From NCBI GenBank assembly GCA_964448285.1, contig CAYUWG010000007.1, positions 1-64,000 of the forward strand: a stretch of 64,000 nucleotides of DNA, read 5' to 3'. Positions 49,393 to 58,327 of this stretch are shown in pieces; position 1 is the stretch's first letter; every line of letters starts with the position of its first letter. The stretch comes from CAYUWG01 sp964448285. GTDB lineage: Bacteria; Bacteroidota; Ignavibacteria; SZUA-365. The position numbers and the translations under genes are program-made. A model generated the notes under the pieces. It was not told the DNA's origin. It saw nothing but the letters and a program-made list of their open reading frames with translations, and searched no databases.

Positions 49393-50904
49393 TCATCCTT
49401 TCGATTCCAAACGTTGCTTCGCTTTCGACGTGAGAACATATCCGCCTGTTTTCGGTGCACCTTCGAAGTTGAGGATGCTGAGTTTCCGCAAAGTGCCGAG
49501 ATAGCGCTCAATGGTTGCGGGGCTCTTCTTGATCCTTTTTGCGAGGTCATTCGCACGTATTCCTTCCTTCTCCATGATAACAAGAACTACTTCGACAAGG
49601 CGTGATTTTACTCCCTCATTTACTCCCTCATTTACTCCCTCATTTACTCCCTCATTTATCAGGGCATGAATGCGCTCTTTTACAGTGCCACCTGCGAGAA
49701 CAGACTTTGTATGTTTGGCAACGAGTGCCTTATTCAGAGGGATGATAGTCTTGAACGAGCTGCCTTCACGGAATTCGGGTTTTTTCCCTTTTGCGTACTG
49801 CTCGGAGTACTTATGAACATTCAAAACGCCTGAGCCCAATTCATCGACGCGACCCAGTTGAATGAAGAACTTTGAGATCAATGGATTCTTGGGAAATGGC
49901 GCAAAGCTCCCTAGCAGTATTGGCCCTTCTCCGTGCGGGTTGTTGGCATTCTCCAGTTCAACGCGGTCGGGATGAATGACGAGTGTTGCTGGTTGGGCGT
50001 TTGTGTATTCACGGTGGATGATGATGTTCGCCACAACTTCACGGAAGATGATCGTGCGGAGGCTTTTGCGCTGATCGCCTTCGAGAAAAAATTTATCCGG
50101 CAAATGCTTCGCGACGAACGCCATCAATTGGTCGTACGCATCGATGAGATTCGTCCGGATATATTCTCTGTCATCGTAACGATCGGTGTTCGATATCCGA
50201 ACTAGCGCGTCCGTTTTGTAATGCGGGAGTAGCTGTTGAATTACGTCGTCCTTCCCGAGCAAAAGCCCCGCTGCGAGGGAGTAGCCTTCCTGACCTGACT
50301 GAAAATCCCTTCTCCACAGGCCAGCAATCTCCAACATCTCACGGTCGTTCAGAGGCAGCCAGGGATGTTGCGGATTCGTTCCACGGATCAGACCGCGAAT
50401 CTTTTGAAAGAGGTCTGGATTGAAATCAGAAAAGGAGAGTGCCGGATAAATGATGCTCTCCGTGTAATGTGTCCTTTTGCGGTTGTAAAGTTCTGCAATC
50501 TGCCCAGCGTGTCGTACCGCGAAATCACCATCGTTGCTTCGGTCATACATGACACCGTTGGTTTTATGCACCTGTGAGCTGGCGGGAACCTGGATATGCA
50601 CGATGGTTTCGCCCTTCAACTGATGGCTGACGGGAAAGAGAATGAACGGCGGGTCGATTTTCTGCGGATTGTTTGAGAGGTTGATCAGGTTGCTGGTGAT
50701 GGTATCGAGTCGCGCTGGATCGATGCCCACGATTCTTCCATCATCATCAGCGCCGAGGATGATATCGCCGCCATCGCGGTTAAGCATGGCACAGATCGTT
50801 TCAAACAGATTTCCCGGAAGATCCATTTTCGATTCCTTGAACTCGAGCCGAATACCTTCTCTCTCTTTCAGCAAGCGTTTGACACGTTCGATGCTCATCG
50901 TCAA
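49393..50904 (-). CDS. AlbA_2/HATPase_c_4 ATP-binding, DNA-binding-type protein
   Basis: A 503-aa protein of the 'putative DNA-binding/ATP-binding' AlbA_2 family. Residues ~15-125: EGIRLEFKESKMDLPGNLFETICAMLN split by GDIILGADDDGRIVGID. Residues ~265-380 show HATPase_c_4-like FREVVANIIIHREYTN and RVDELGSGVLNV. A winged-helix end (~430-500) has RANDLAKRIKKSPATIERYL. Between them lie four EGVN repeats. Related proteins act as regulators or as parts of defence loci, and biochemistry is mostly unknown. It starts 38 bases after the nuclease gene on the same strand, so it is probably the third gene of that operon. Confidence 0.85.
   Translation of the reverse strand: MTMSIERVKRLLKEREGIRLEFKESKMDLPGNLFETICAMLNRDGGDIILGADDDGRIVGIDPARLDTITSNLINLSNNPQKIDPPFILFPVSHQLKGETIVHIQVPASSQVHKTNGVMYDRSNDGDFAVRHAGQIAELYNRKRTHYTESIIYPALSFSDFNPDLFQKIRGLIRGTNPQHPWLPLNDREMLEIAGLWRRDFQSGQEGYSLAAGLLLGKDDVIQQLLPHYKTDALVRISNTDRYDDREYIRTNLIDAYDQLMAFVAKHLPDKFFLEGDQRKSLRTIIFREVVANIIIHREYTNAQPATLVIHPDRVELENANNPHGEGPILLGSFAPFPKNPLISKFFIQLGRVDELGSGVLNVHKYSEQYAKGKKPEFREGSSFKTIIPLNKALVAKHTKSVLAGGTVKERIHALINEGVNEGVNEGVNEGVKSRLVEVVLVIMEKEGIRANDLAKRIKKSPATIERYLGTLRKLSILNFEGAPKTGGYVLTSKAKQRLESKG
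49607..49654 (-). repeat. 12-bp in-frame tandem repeat, four units
   Basis: Four exact TTTACTCCCTCA units (plus strand) encode EGVN repeats between the ATPase-like and winged-helix parts of the AlbA_2 protein. Since the unit is a multiple of three, copy-number change alters linker length without a frameshift. Confidence 0.95.
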
Positions 50905-50942
50905 TCAATTGTATAGAGTTCTTCTTGGATGGAAAAGGTCTC

Positions 50943-51740
50943 TCAACCAGCAAGTCTTTGCGAGTAGCTCTTCAACTCGTCATCAGTGATATCATCCGAT
51001 GGAACGAGCCGGTAATGTCTTTCGGAAACGATCACGATGCCTTTCTTTGAGTTTTCAAATTCGAAGAGTGCAATGAGGTCGTCTGCCAAAAATTGTGCGC
51101 CTATTGGTTTGCAAATGAGCATGGGGAACTTCTTCGCACAGACGGCTACATCTTGTTCTATCTGAACAATCCCGAGTTTATCTCTCGAGCCTTTCGCCTG
51201 CACAGGAAGGATGTAGTGTGCGCCACGCTTATCGATGCCGATGTAGAGCTCATCCGTTTCGACTTGCCCGATTCCTCCAATCTGAGTTCGAAGATGGTTT
51301 TGCAACGAGTAACATGTAAGGCCGGTGAAAATATCTATCAGTCGGTTGTACCGGATTTTCGCGAGCACTGCCTGTTCATCCGACAGTGCGTACGACTCAA
51401 TCACGCCAGGGGTTGAATCCGGTATTTTCGTTTCAGCAAGTTTACTTGACGGTTCAATCGACGATTGGACAACAGCTACAAACTTGTATCTGGCCGTACC
51501 ATCAGGACGGATAATCCACTGTTTCCCTTTCGGTGCCTTTGCAGCGATAGACTCAGGCAAAGAAGTCCTATACCGATACGAGTAAACGAGGTCGCCAATG
51601 TTTTTCGGAATGGAAATCTCAAGTTCCTGCGCACTTTTAATGATATCATCTCGTGTGAAGCGGACAGTCGTGCTGCCAGCTTTATAGGACTTGAAAAAGA
51701 TCAGTTCGATGATTTGGCTATAGCGATTCTTCTTACTCAT
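50943..51740 (-). CDS. Putative restriction endonuclease (PD-(D/E)xK-like)
   Basis: A 265-aa protein encoded after the DNA methyltransferase, with ATGA overlap. The start at 51740 (MSKKNRYSQIIELIFF) has a strong GGGAGAAAG ribosome site; an upstream in-frame GTG-type extension is unlikely. The core VETDELYIGIDKRGAHYILP followed by VQAKGSRDK resembles the PD-(D/E)xK nuclease fold, here with Gln in the usual Glu/Asp position (D..QxK, ~165-185). The N-terminal ~80 residues look like a DNA-recognition region. No named family is recognised. The assignment rests on motif plus genetic context. Confidence 0.65.
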   Translation of the reverse strand: MSKKNRYSQIIELIFFKSYKAGSTTVRFTRDDIIKSAQELEISIPKNIGDLVYSYRYRTSLPESIAAKAPKGKQWIIRPDGTARYKFVAVVQSSIEPSSKLAETKIPDSTPGVIESYALSDEQAVLAKIRYNRLIDIFTGLTCYSLQNHLRTQIGGIGQVETDELYIGIDKRGAHYILPVQAKGSRDKLGIVQIEQDVAVCAKKFPMLICKPIGAQFLADDLIALFEFENSKKGIVIVSERHYRLVPSDDITDDELKSYSQRLAG

Positions 51741-53143
51741 CTCTTTCTCCCTTCCCCCGGCCACCGGAGTACCAGTACTTCCTCACGCAGCATCTCACCT
51801 GTCGCGGTGGCGAAGCGTTCACGAAATAGATCGATACGTTCAACCTCATAACCTAATTCAGAGGCAATTTCACCGAGTAGTTCACCTGTACGAATCATGA
51901 TGCGAAGATACGAAGCCTGGTCTCCGACAACATATGCAAGCCGGGCTCCCGGCTTCAGGACTTTCTTGAGATCGTGGAAATGTCGGGCCATGCCGCCGAA
52001 GTAGAGCTTCGTCACACGAGCATAAAGACGTTCGAAACCGGATGTCTTTGCCATCTCGATGCGTCTTCGCTCAATCGCTTCAGCGAGTTCATGGATTCGC
52101 ACATTCTCTGAGATCCAACGATCATCATCATCACCCTTATACACGCCACGCGTATTGGATCGAAGCAGGCCTTTCTTCAACGCTCTCAGATCATTCTTGT
52201 CGTGAATGAATCCCAATAGAACCGACTCGAGTCGCGTAGTTCTCGTGTAGTCCTTTTCATTCGGATAAGGCGGTGAAGTGATTACGGCATCGACAGAATG
52301 AGGGGCAATCATTGATGTAATGTTCCGCGCGTCAGCGAGATGTACGTCAGCTTTCACCTGCCTCCGTTCACGGGCTGATTTGAGATCCTCGGCCATGTTG
52401 TGAACCTCCCTCAGCCATGCAGAGACAACAGGTGCATCGTGTTTCTTTTTCCCAACGCCCACCTCAGGCCCGAATTTCAAATTGCTGATATGGTAAACGA
52501 GAGCATTTGCCAAAGCAAGTCGGATATGATCGTACCACGGCGCGTTTTGAAACGACTCGATCTCGTCACGGAGCACAAGGGTCTTGTGTAATGGTACCGG
52601 ACTTATCGAGTCACGCAGAAGCAATTTGAACGCATCAGGATGCAGCGTTCGGAGTTCGGAGGTTGATCCGTTGGCCTCCAATGAAAGCATCTCGTGAAAT
52701 CCCTGATTCTCTAATCGGTTTCTAACCGTATCCGCGGCTGCTCTTGCCGCTCTCATCATCGCAGTGCCATCGATGTTCCAGTTGAGCTTCACTCTTGAAG
52801 CAAAGCAAGGGAGCGGATTCGCTTCAAGTCCGACGCTTCTGATACCGTTGAGCTTGCTTTCAACCAGTGTCGTGCCCGTGCCGCAGAAGGGATCGAGAAC
52901 GACAGCATCGGAGGCGAGTTCGAATTGATGAAGATACTTCCTCACTAAATGCGGTGGATAGGAAAGAACGAAACGGTACCAGCTATGAATCGCACGGTCT
53001 TTCTCAACAATTTTATTGTTCGATGAAGCGGTGCTCTCAGATTCCGAGTCGAGGTCCGGGGGGAATTCGAGTGGCGTCGCTTGATCCTGAGTTCGATTCC
53101 CTTGTGCCAACACTTGCCTTCGATCTTTCTCTTTCATCTTCAT
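51737..53143 (-). CDS. DNA methyltransferase (N4-cytosine/N6-adenine type)
   Basis: A ~468-aa DNA amino-methyltransferase. SAM motif I is VVLDPFCGTGTTLVESKLNG near residue 85, with GLEANPLPCFAS after it. Catalytic motif IV is AVITSPPYPNEKDYTR near residue 290. TSPPY motifs suit N4-cytosine or N6-adenine methylation. The C-terminal part has a second methyltransferase-like stretch (HFHDLKKVLKPGARLAYVVG). Starts at 53143 or 53137 are both ATG; an upstream TTG is less likely. The stop overlaps the start of the putative nuclease (ATGA), as in restriction-modification pairs. Confidence 0.9.
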   Translation of the reverse strand: MKMKEKDRRQVLAQGNRTQDQATPLEFPPDLDSESESTASSNNKIVEKDRAIHSWYRFVLSYPPHLVRKYLHQFELASDAVVLDPFCGTGTTLVESKLNGIRSVGLEANPLPCFASRVKLNWNIDGTAMMRAARAAADTVRNRLENQGFHEMLSLEANGSTSELRTLHPDAFKLLLRDSISPVPLHKTLVLRDEIESFQNAPWYDHIRLALANALVYHISNLKFGPEVGVGKKKHDAPVVSAWLREVHNMAEDLKSARERRQVKADVHLADARNITSMIAPHSVDAVITSPPYPNEKDYTRTTRLESVLLGFIHDKNDLRALKKGLLRSNTRGVYKGDDDDRWISENVRIHELAEAIERRRIEMAKTSGFERLYARVTKLYFGGMARHFHDLKKVLKPGARLAYVVGDQASYLRIMIRTGELLGEIASELGYEVERIDLFRERFATATGEMLREEVLVLRWPGEGRKR

Positions 53144-53395
53144 ATCGTAGGCAATATAAAACAAGAACCATCACGGGCTTACACGAAGCAGGTCGCTATC
53201 TCAACCCGAGTAAAGCTGCATTGCCTGTCCACGTGACGGGATAGGTCCGGAAGCCCCTCAGAAAAGCCCGCTGCGTGCACCTTGCTTCACCTGCAAAATT
53301 GCCTTGTGGTTGGCGCGTCGATGCCGTATGTTCTTGTGTAGCTTCGAAGGCCCATCACGATCAGGAGGCGCCAACATGAGAACACGGAGTAAGCA

Positions 53396-53890
53396 ATGAC
53401 AAACGAGGAATTGGAAGTGCTCCGGTTAACAGCCGGAAAAATTCTCCGACGGAAGTTTCACTCGGTCGCGAATGAGGATATCGAGGATGCGGTCTCGAAC
53501 TCCATTGAGAAGGCTTTGACGGGTAAAGGCTTGGACTTCCTGGCAAAGGAAGATCCCATTGGATGGCTGGTTAAGGTAGGGGCGAATTATCTGGCTAACA
53601 GTTTGAAACGGAGAGCGCACTTCCCGACAAAGCCTCTGGACGGGGAGTGCCTAACGACCTCCGACGCGGAGATGAATGGGGAATACAACATCCTTCACGA
53701 GACCTATTTCAAGAACCTGCCGAAGAAACTGCGCACGACGGTCGCGTTATGCGGGCTGGGAATGAAACCTGCAGAGATTGCGAAAACACTCGGAGTCTCC
53801 ACGGAGGCCGTGAATAAACGATTACAACGAAGCAAGTCAAAACTCAAGAAACTGATTGGATTGGAGCGATGGTTAGGAAAGCGCCAATAA
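53396..53890 (+). CDS. ECF-like RNA polymerase sigma factor
   Basis: A 164-aa protein with sigma2-like N-terminus (ILRRKFHSVANEDIEDAVSN, EDPIGWLVKVGANYLANSLK) and sigma4-like helix-turn-helix (LPKKLRTTVALCGLGMKPAE then IAKTLGVSTEAVNKRLQRSK). It resembles ECF sigma factors and their DNA-binding relatives. No anti-sigma gene is adjacent. It stands alone between the methyltransferase operon and a block of secreted proteins on its own strand, which it might control. A 230-base region before the next gene shows no other gene. Confidence 0.85.
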   Translation: MTNEELEVLRLTAGKILRRKFHSVANEDIEDAVSNSIEKALTGKGLDFLAKEDPIGWLVKVGANYLANSLKRRAHFPTKPLDGECLTTSDAEMNGEYNILHETYFKNLPKKLRTTVALCGLGMKPAEIAKTLGVSTEAVNKRLQRSKSKLKKLIGLERWLGKRQ

Positions 53891-54121
53891 TAGGAAGAAA
53901 AACTCGACCGATTGTGGGGAGGACCGGATGGAAGCATGAGAAAACCCGATAGTGGAGAGGATACGAGGCGTCGCGGAATCAGCGCTTGTTTAGAACGAGC
54001 GAAAAACGAGAAAGTCCGGAGGCGACGAAAAAAATTTCAGGGAAGTTGTCCACTTTCGGGGATTTCGATTGTGTTTACTAACATATAGGCGAAAATGAGA
54101 CACAAGGAGGATATACGGAAA

Positions 54122-56548
54122 ATGAAAAAGCGGACTCCAACCCGCAGATCGACGATCCTTTCAGTCGTGTTTGCGATTATCAGCCTTTCCACCGTGCATG
54201 CCCAATTCACGCATAACGTCGTGGTTTCCCCGTTTGCGGACTTCGAAGACAAAGGAAGGATCCACTCGATGTTCCGCTTTTTCGAACAGCGCATCAAAGC
54301 CCACGATGCGCAGATCGGCTATCTCCTCTTCGATACGGCTGTCGTTTACGGCCAACAGGAGATCGTCTTCGATTCGCTTGTCAACAGTATCCACGCGAGT
54401 TTTTCTATGGCATCAATGGATACGACCGCGCTCAGCATCCACTACCTGAACCGGCCTCCGAACTTCTACCCGTGCTACAGTATCGATAGCATCCTATTCG
54501 TTTCATCTCCTTGGACCCCGGATTATGGGACTCCGGCTTTCCCTCAGAACGTTGACACGGTGTTTGCGAGACTCGTCTTTCGAATCAACGACGATACTAA
54601 CCTGATGCAGTCCGTCGTCGGGATTCAGAGGCGCGACACGACGACCGACGTTCCCAATTACGATTACAGGATCGTGCGGCTCTACGACGACGTGTTCATG
54701 GAAGCGATTTCCGCCTATGCGTTCGGGTACGCGGCAAACTTTTATGGAGAGAACGGTTTCCTGCGTCCGCAGTGGCTTGCGAACGACTGGTACGCACAGT
54801 GGGATTTCCTCGAAGACAGGGAGAGGAATTGCATCGAGCGAGCGAACGGAACGAGCCTGAAGATCGATGAGCAAACGTTGTTGCCGTTACAGTTCAATAT
54901 CTACGACCATTCCAATAACAGGAATTATTCCTATTGGAATATCAACAGAGATGTAGCAGAAGACAAGTTAGACCGGACGCTCATCGGGACGATCGGTGAT
55001 TTTTATGCCCTTTCCAATGGCCCGATAGGAGATCGACAGCTACTGTTGGTCTTGGATGTATTGTGGAATAGATTATTACTCGCGAATCTCTATGGTCCAT
55101 CTTTTCACGGAGCGCCGCATTACATAAACAACCAACTTACCGGGCACGTATTCGATTACTTGTATTCATTTTCAATAAATCCTCAGTTAGGGATCATAAC
55201 ATCTCTCGATTTGACGAGGGAAATCGTGAATCACGAACTCCAAGCAGGCCTACTCTCGCTCGTAAACGTCATAGATGATACATTGCATTATCCACCCCAC
55301 TCGATCCAACGGATATCCACACATATGACGAACTCTGACGGACAATCTGTAAGTGAACTTTTATATTGGAAATCGACTCGCTCTGAAGTTACAAGGAAAG
55401 CGGTTATTTCCTTTACGAAACCCTGGTATGGAATTGAAAAGGAGATCACGGGATACTTTCTAGATAACTGCGGCACTTACGAATTCAAATCGGATCATGC
55501 GTATCCGTTGATGTTCAAAACCGTTGTCGACCACGTTGCCTGTGATCGAGGGTACTTCTGGCCAAAGAGAATCGCCATTTACAACAACAAGAGCTTCATC
55601 ATTCTGACGCCGGAAGGCAGTTCGCTCTGTTCATTGGCTTCGAGCGATTACAATATCAAACTGAAAGCATTGACAGTGACGGATGTGAGTGATGACGAGG
55701 GTCAATTCATTCCGAGGACGATCGATTTTGGGCATGGCCATTTCCTTCTATCCGACCGTATAAGAGGCCTGATCCATAACTTCGAAAGTTATGAGGGAAA
55801 ATACGTCTGCTCTTACAAACCCCCTTACCAGGATCGCTTCGACAAGCTCCTCGGAGCGCGATACGTCCATCGTTGGATGGATCAGAAAATAGGTTCGTAC
55901 AATGATATCGTCGTTGCACAGGATTGGGAGGATTACGGGTTCAGTCGTTTCATTCAAGGCGCCAATATCATAGCGCCAAAACGTGTTCACGCAGGAGACG
56001 CGGGTGGTCTCCCGGACGTGATCCAATTCACTCTCACAGGAAAATCACACCTGAGAATCACTCTTTTAGATGTTGTAGATGAGATAATCGTCCTGGACAG
56101 CGTGCTGTCCGACGAACGATTCTATTCATACTCGGTATTCAACCGGATGCGTTTACCGATCAAAGTCAGCGTCACGCCGGCCTCTGAATCTACGTTTCCT
56201 TCCCCGCATCAATCCGTCTATAGCGAAGTCATTTTCCACATTGATGGATCCATCACGAAGGAGAGTAAGCAACGCAGCGAGCCTGTGCCTGCAGTTTTGA
56301 GTGCGCCATATCCGAATCCCTTTTCGAGCGCTGCAACGATAGAATTACTCGTACCGGAGTATGCATACGTCCACGTCGTTTTACACGATATATTGGGAAG
56401 AAAAGTGCAAGAAGTACAATCTGCACGTTTCTTATCCAAAGGCGTGCATACGTTGATTCTTACAAGAAGCGGGCTCCCGTCTGGGACATACTTCGTCACA
56501 GCCCAAGTGAAGGATAAGATATATAGACAAGCTATATTGATGTATTGA
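54122..56548 (+). CDS. T9SS-exported protein of unknown function
   Basis: An 808-aa secreted protein. The start at 54122 (MKKRTPTRRSTILSVVFAII) gives a signal peptide ending VHAQ and has AAGGAGG at 54104-54110; an ATG nine codons upstream overlaps that site and is unlikely. The body (~30-720) matches no family I know and has many Tyr/Asp/Asn residues. The C-terminal ~85 residues have APYPNPFSSAATIELLVPE, VVLHDILGRKVQEV and LPSGTYFVTAQ, a T9SS type A sorting domain. Base composition becomes visibly more AT-rich from about 54900 on. Confidence 0.85.
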   Translation: MKKRTPTRRSTILSVVFAIISLSTVHAQFTHNVVVSPFADFEDKGRIHSMFRFFEQRIKAHDAQIGYLLFDTAVVYGQQEIVFDSLVNSIHASFSMASMDTTALSIHYLNRPPNFYPCYSIDSILFVSSPWTPDYGTPAFPQNVDTVFARLVFRINDDTNLMQSVVGIQRRDTTTDVPNYDYRIVRLYDDVFMEAISAYAFGYAANFYGENGFLRPQWLANDWYAQWDFLEDRERNCIERANGTSLKIDEQTLLPLQFNIYDHSNNRNYSYWNINRDVAEDKLDRTLIGTIGDFYALSNGPIGDRQLLLVLDVLWNRLLLANLYGPSFHGAPHYINNQLTGHVFDYLYSFSINPQLGIITSLDLTREIVNHELQAGLLSLVNVIDDTLHYPPHSIQRISTHMTNSDGQSVSELLYWKSTRSEVTRKAVISFTKPWYGIEKEITGYFLDNCGTYEFKSDHAYPLMFKTVVDHVACDRGYFWPKRIAIYNNKSFIILTPEGSSLCSLASSDYNIKLKALTVTDVSDDEGQFIPRTIDFGHGHFLLSDRIRGLIHNFESYEGKYVCSYKPPYQDRFDKLLGARYVHRWMDQKIGSYNDIVVAQDWEDYGFSRFIQGANIIAPKRVHAGDAGGLPDVIQFTLTGKSHLRITLLDVVDEIIVLDSVLSDERFYSYSVFNRMRLPIKVSVTPASESTFPSPHQSVYSEVIFHIDGSITKESKQRSEPVPAVLSAPYPNPFSSAATIELLVPEYAYVHVVLHDILGRKVQEVQSARFLSKGVHTLILTRSGLPSGTYFVTAQVKDKIYRQAILMY

Positions 56549-56553
56549 ACACA

Positions 56554-57312
56554 ATGATGCTTACTGTTAAAACATGGATATATTTATTGTGTAGCATCGC
56601 ATCAGTGTGCACCTACGGATGTAACACAAATAATATAATAGGAGATTGGAAGAAGAGCTGTGATGGTTTCAGTAATTATACTATCGAACTATGTAACCGT
56701 TATGCGAACAGAAACGATTACCGTATCAATGATATAGGCCAAGTGCTGCTTGCATGCTGTATCAGCCCAGTAGATGTAAAAGATGGCGACATAGATAACC
56801 CATCCTCCTATGAAATGCGTTCTGAGCAAGGATGGGTCGATTACGCTATCAGCAAGCGAAAGTATTTTCCGCAAAGCATGCCGTCGGCTTCCGAAAACGG
56901 CTATCGTTTTATTGGTATATTCAGTTCTTTAGAAGATAATCGTGATGCTGGCGGCGCATTGAAATCTACCATTTTTTTGGGTTACGGTGGACGAAGAGGA
57001 GTATTTTCGTTCGCTATTATATACGCTGACGATATTCATGATGCGTATGTCAACGATGAAGCGAAAGGAGATTATTGGGCAACCTGGGCCTTGATCCATG
57101 AACTTGGTCATTCTTTCTTGATATGGACGGAAGAAGCAGATTATTCTCATACTAATCACGGTGGAGAGAATTCCGACTGTTGTGCAATGAAATATATCTC
57201 GAGCGGTTGTAGCATTCCGTGGTTAACCCTAGACGGAGACAGTAATCACATGATCTACTGTAAGAATCATCGTGATGAGATTCTCAGTAATTCCAAAACA
57301 CAAAAGCGATAA
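56554..57312 (+). CDS. Putative zinc-metalloprotease-like lipoprotein
   Basis: A ~252-aa protein. The start follows the previous gene closely; ATG 56554 or 56557 is used, and an upstream TTG would overlap the preceding stop. The N-terminus has a hydrophobic segment and SVCTYGC, a plausible lipobox. The motif WALIHELGHSFLIW contains HExxH, followed by histidines at YSHTNHGG, suggesting zinc binding. Several Cys residues (CCISP, DCCAMKY) may form disulfides. It is strongly AT-rich. Family not recognised; protease activity is inferred only from HExxH. Confidence 0.6.
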   Translation: MMLTVKTWIYLLCSIASVCTYGCNTNNIIGDWKKSCDGFSNYTIELCNRYANRNDYRINDIGQVLLACCISPVDVKDGDIDNPSSYEMRSEQGWVDYAISKRKYFPQSMPSASENGYRFIGIFSSLEDNRDAGGALKSTIFLGYGGRRGVFSFAIIYADDIHDAYVNDEAKGDYWATWALIHELGHSFLIWTEEADYSHTNHGGENSDCCAMKYISSGCSIPWLTLDGDSNHMIYCKNHRDEILSNSKTQKR

Positions 57313-57316
57313 TGGC

Positions 57317-58222
57317 ATGACTATCCTCGTTATTCTTCTTTCTCTTTTCCATATACCCATTCAGAAGAATGAACCACTCGAGTTCAGAGTATACGTCGAA
57401 AACCATATCGTTTCAGAAGGCGAGCTCTTCCTTTTTCGAGCCGTAGTCGTCAATAACACGAACGTCTGGATTCAAGCGTCTAATATTCATTCCTTTTTAT
57501 CGAACAAGTGTATTCAATTGCGGAACCTCGAAACGAAACTCAATATTGGCGGGGCTCAGTGGGCTGAGGGGTGCACATCCTGGCCTGAATCCATCCCTCC
57601 GAAGGATAGCATCATGGATCTATACATAATAAAGGGAAAAGGCGTATTCGATTCGCTGGGTAGAGTATGGTACTTACCCGTAGGACAATATGAACTAAAT
57701 CTGACGTTATACTGGAGATATGAAGACGACAGCGAGCGTGAACCGAGTCGGGCGATCGATGCTACTTCGAGTAGAATAATATTCATTGATACACTCACGG
57801 TTATAGAGCGAACACAGGAAGCAACTGAGTCTTTCATGGCATCGAGGGAGATTGCTAAGCAATCTCCACGATTGAGCCTCGATTCGTTGTACTCAGCATC
57901 GTTACAAATGAGTCACTATCGATTCTATCTACGGCATATTATATCTAGCCAATGTGGCCTTAGACCTGCTGAGACTATACCATTCGTTTATGCAATATTA
58001 GAGAAAAATAAAATTTCAATAGACGATCCCTCCAATCTACTTCTTGTCAGAGTCGCGAACTCGTACCTTTGGCCTAGGAAAGCTGACCAACAACGATCCG
58101 TGAATATGAAAACAGAATTAACTAGTAAGATACTGGCTGAATTTCCTGTAGGGAACTTCATCAGATTAGCACTGGAGACGAATATCAGAAACAGAGCGAA
58201 ACGGATGGAACGCAAACAGTAG
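57317..58222 (+). CDS. Exported hypothetical protein
   Basis: A 301-aa protein with start at 57317 giving signal-like MTILVILLSLFHIPIQK; an earlier in-frame ATG lies inside the preceding gene. It has a probable Ig/CARDB-like beta region (FRVYVENHIVSEGELFLFRA, VWYLPVGQYELNLTLYW), then a helical C-terminal half (SFMASREIAKQSPRLSLDSL). Codons are AT-rich like its upstream neighbour, five bases away, so both probably belong to one transcript with the T9SS gene. Function unknown. Confidence 0.7.
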   Translation: MTILVILLSLFHIPIQKNEPLEFRVYVENHIVSEGELFLFRAVVVNNTNVWIQASNIHSFLSNKCIQLRNLETKLNIGGAQWAEGCTSWPESIPPKDSIMDLYIIKGKGVFDSLGRVWYLPVGQYELNLTLYWRYEDDSEREPSRAIDATSSRIIFIDTLTVIERTQEATESFMASREIAKQSPRLSLDSLYSASLQMSHYRFYLRHIISSQCGLRPAETIPFVYAILEKNKISIDDPSNLLLVRVANSYLWPRKADQQRSVNMKTELTSKILAEFPVGNFIRLALETNIRNRAKRMERKQ

Positions 58223-58276
58223 CTGTTTTACACAGAATGTATAAATTCTATGATCCATATATTCAAGCACGTCCTT

Positions 58277-58298
58277 GACACTATGTGTCTTTCTTTTT
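58277..58298 (+). terminator. Possible terminator after AT-rich operon
   Basis: GACAC, loop TAT, GTGTC, then TTTCTTTTT, 55 bases after the stop of the hypothetical gene and before a convergent gene. The stem is short. Confidence 0.35.
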
Positions 58299-58327
58299 GG
58301 CCAAATTCATATTCTTGCGTGCTTCCT

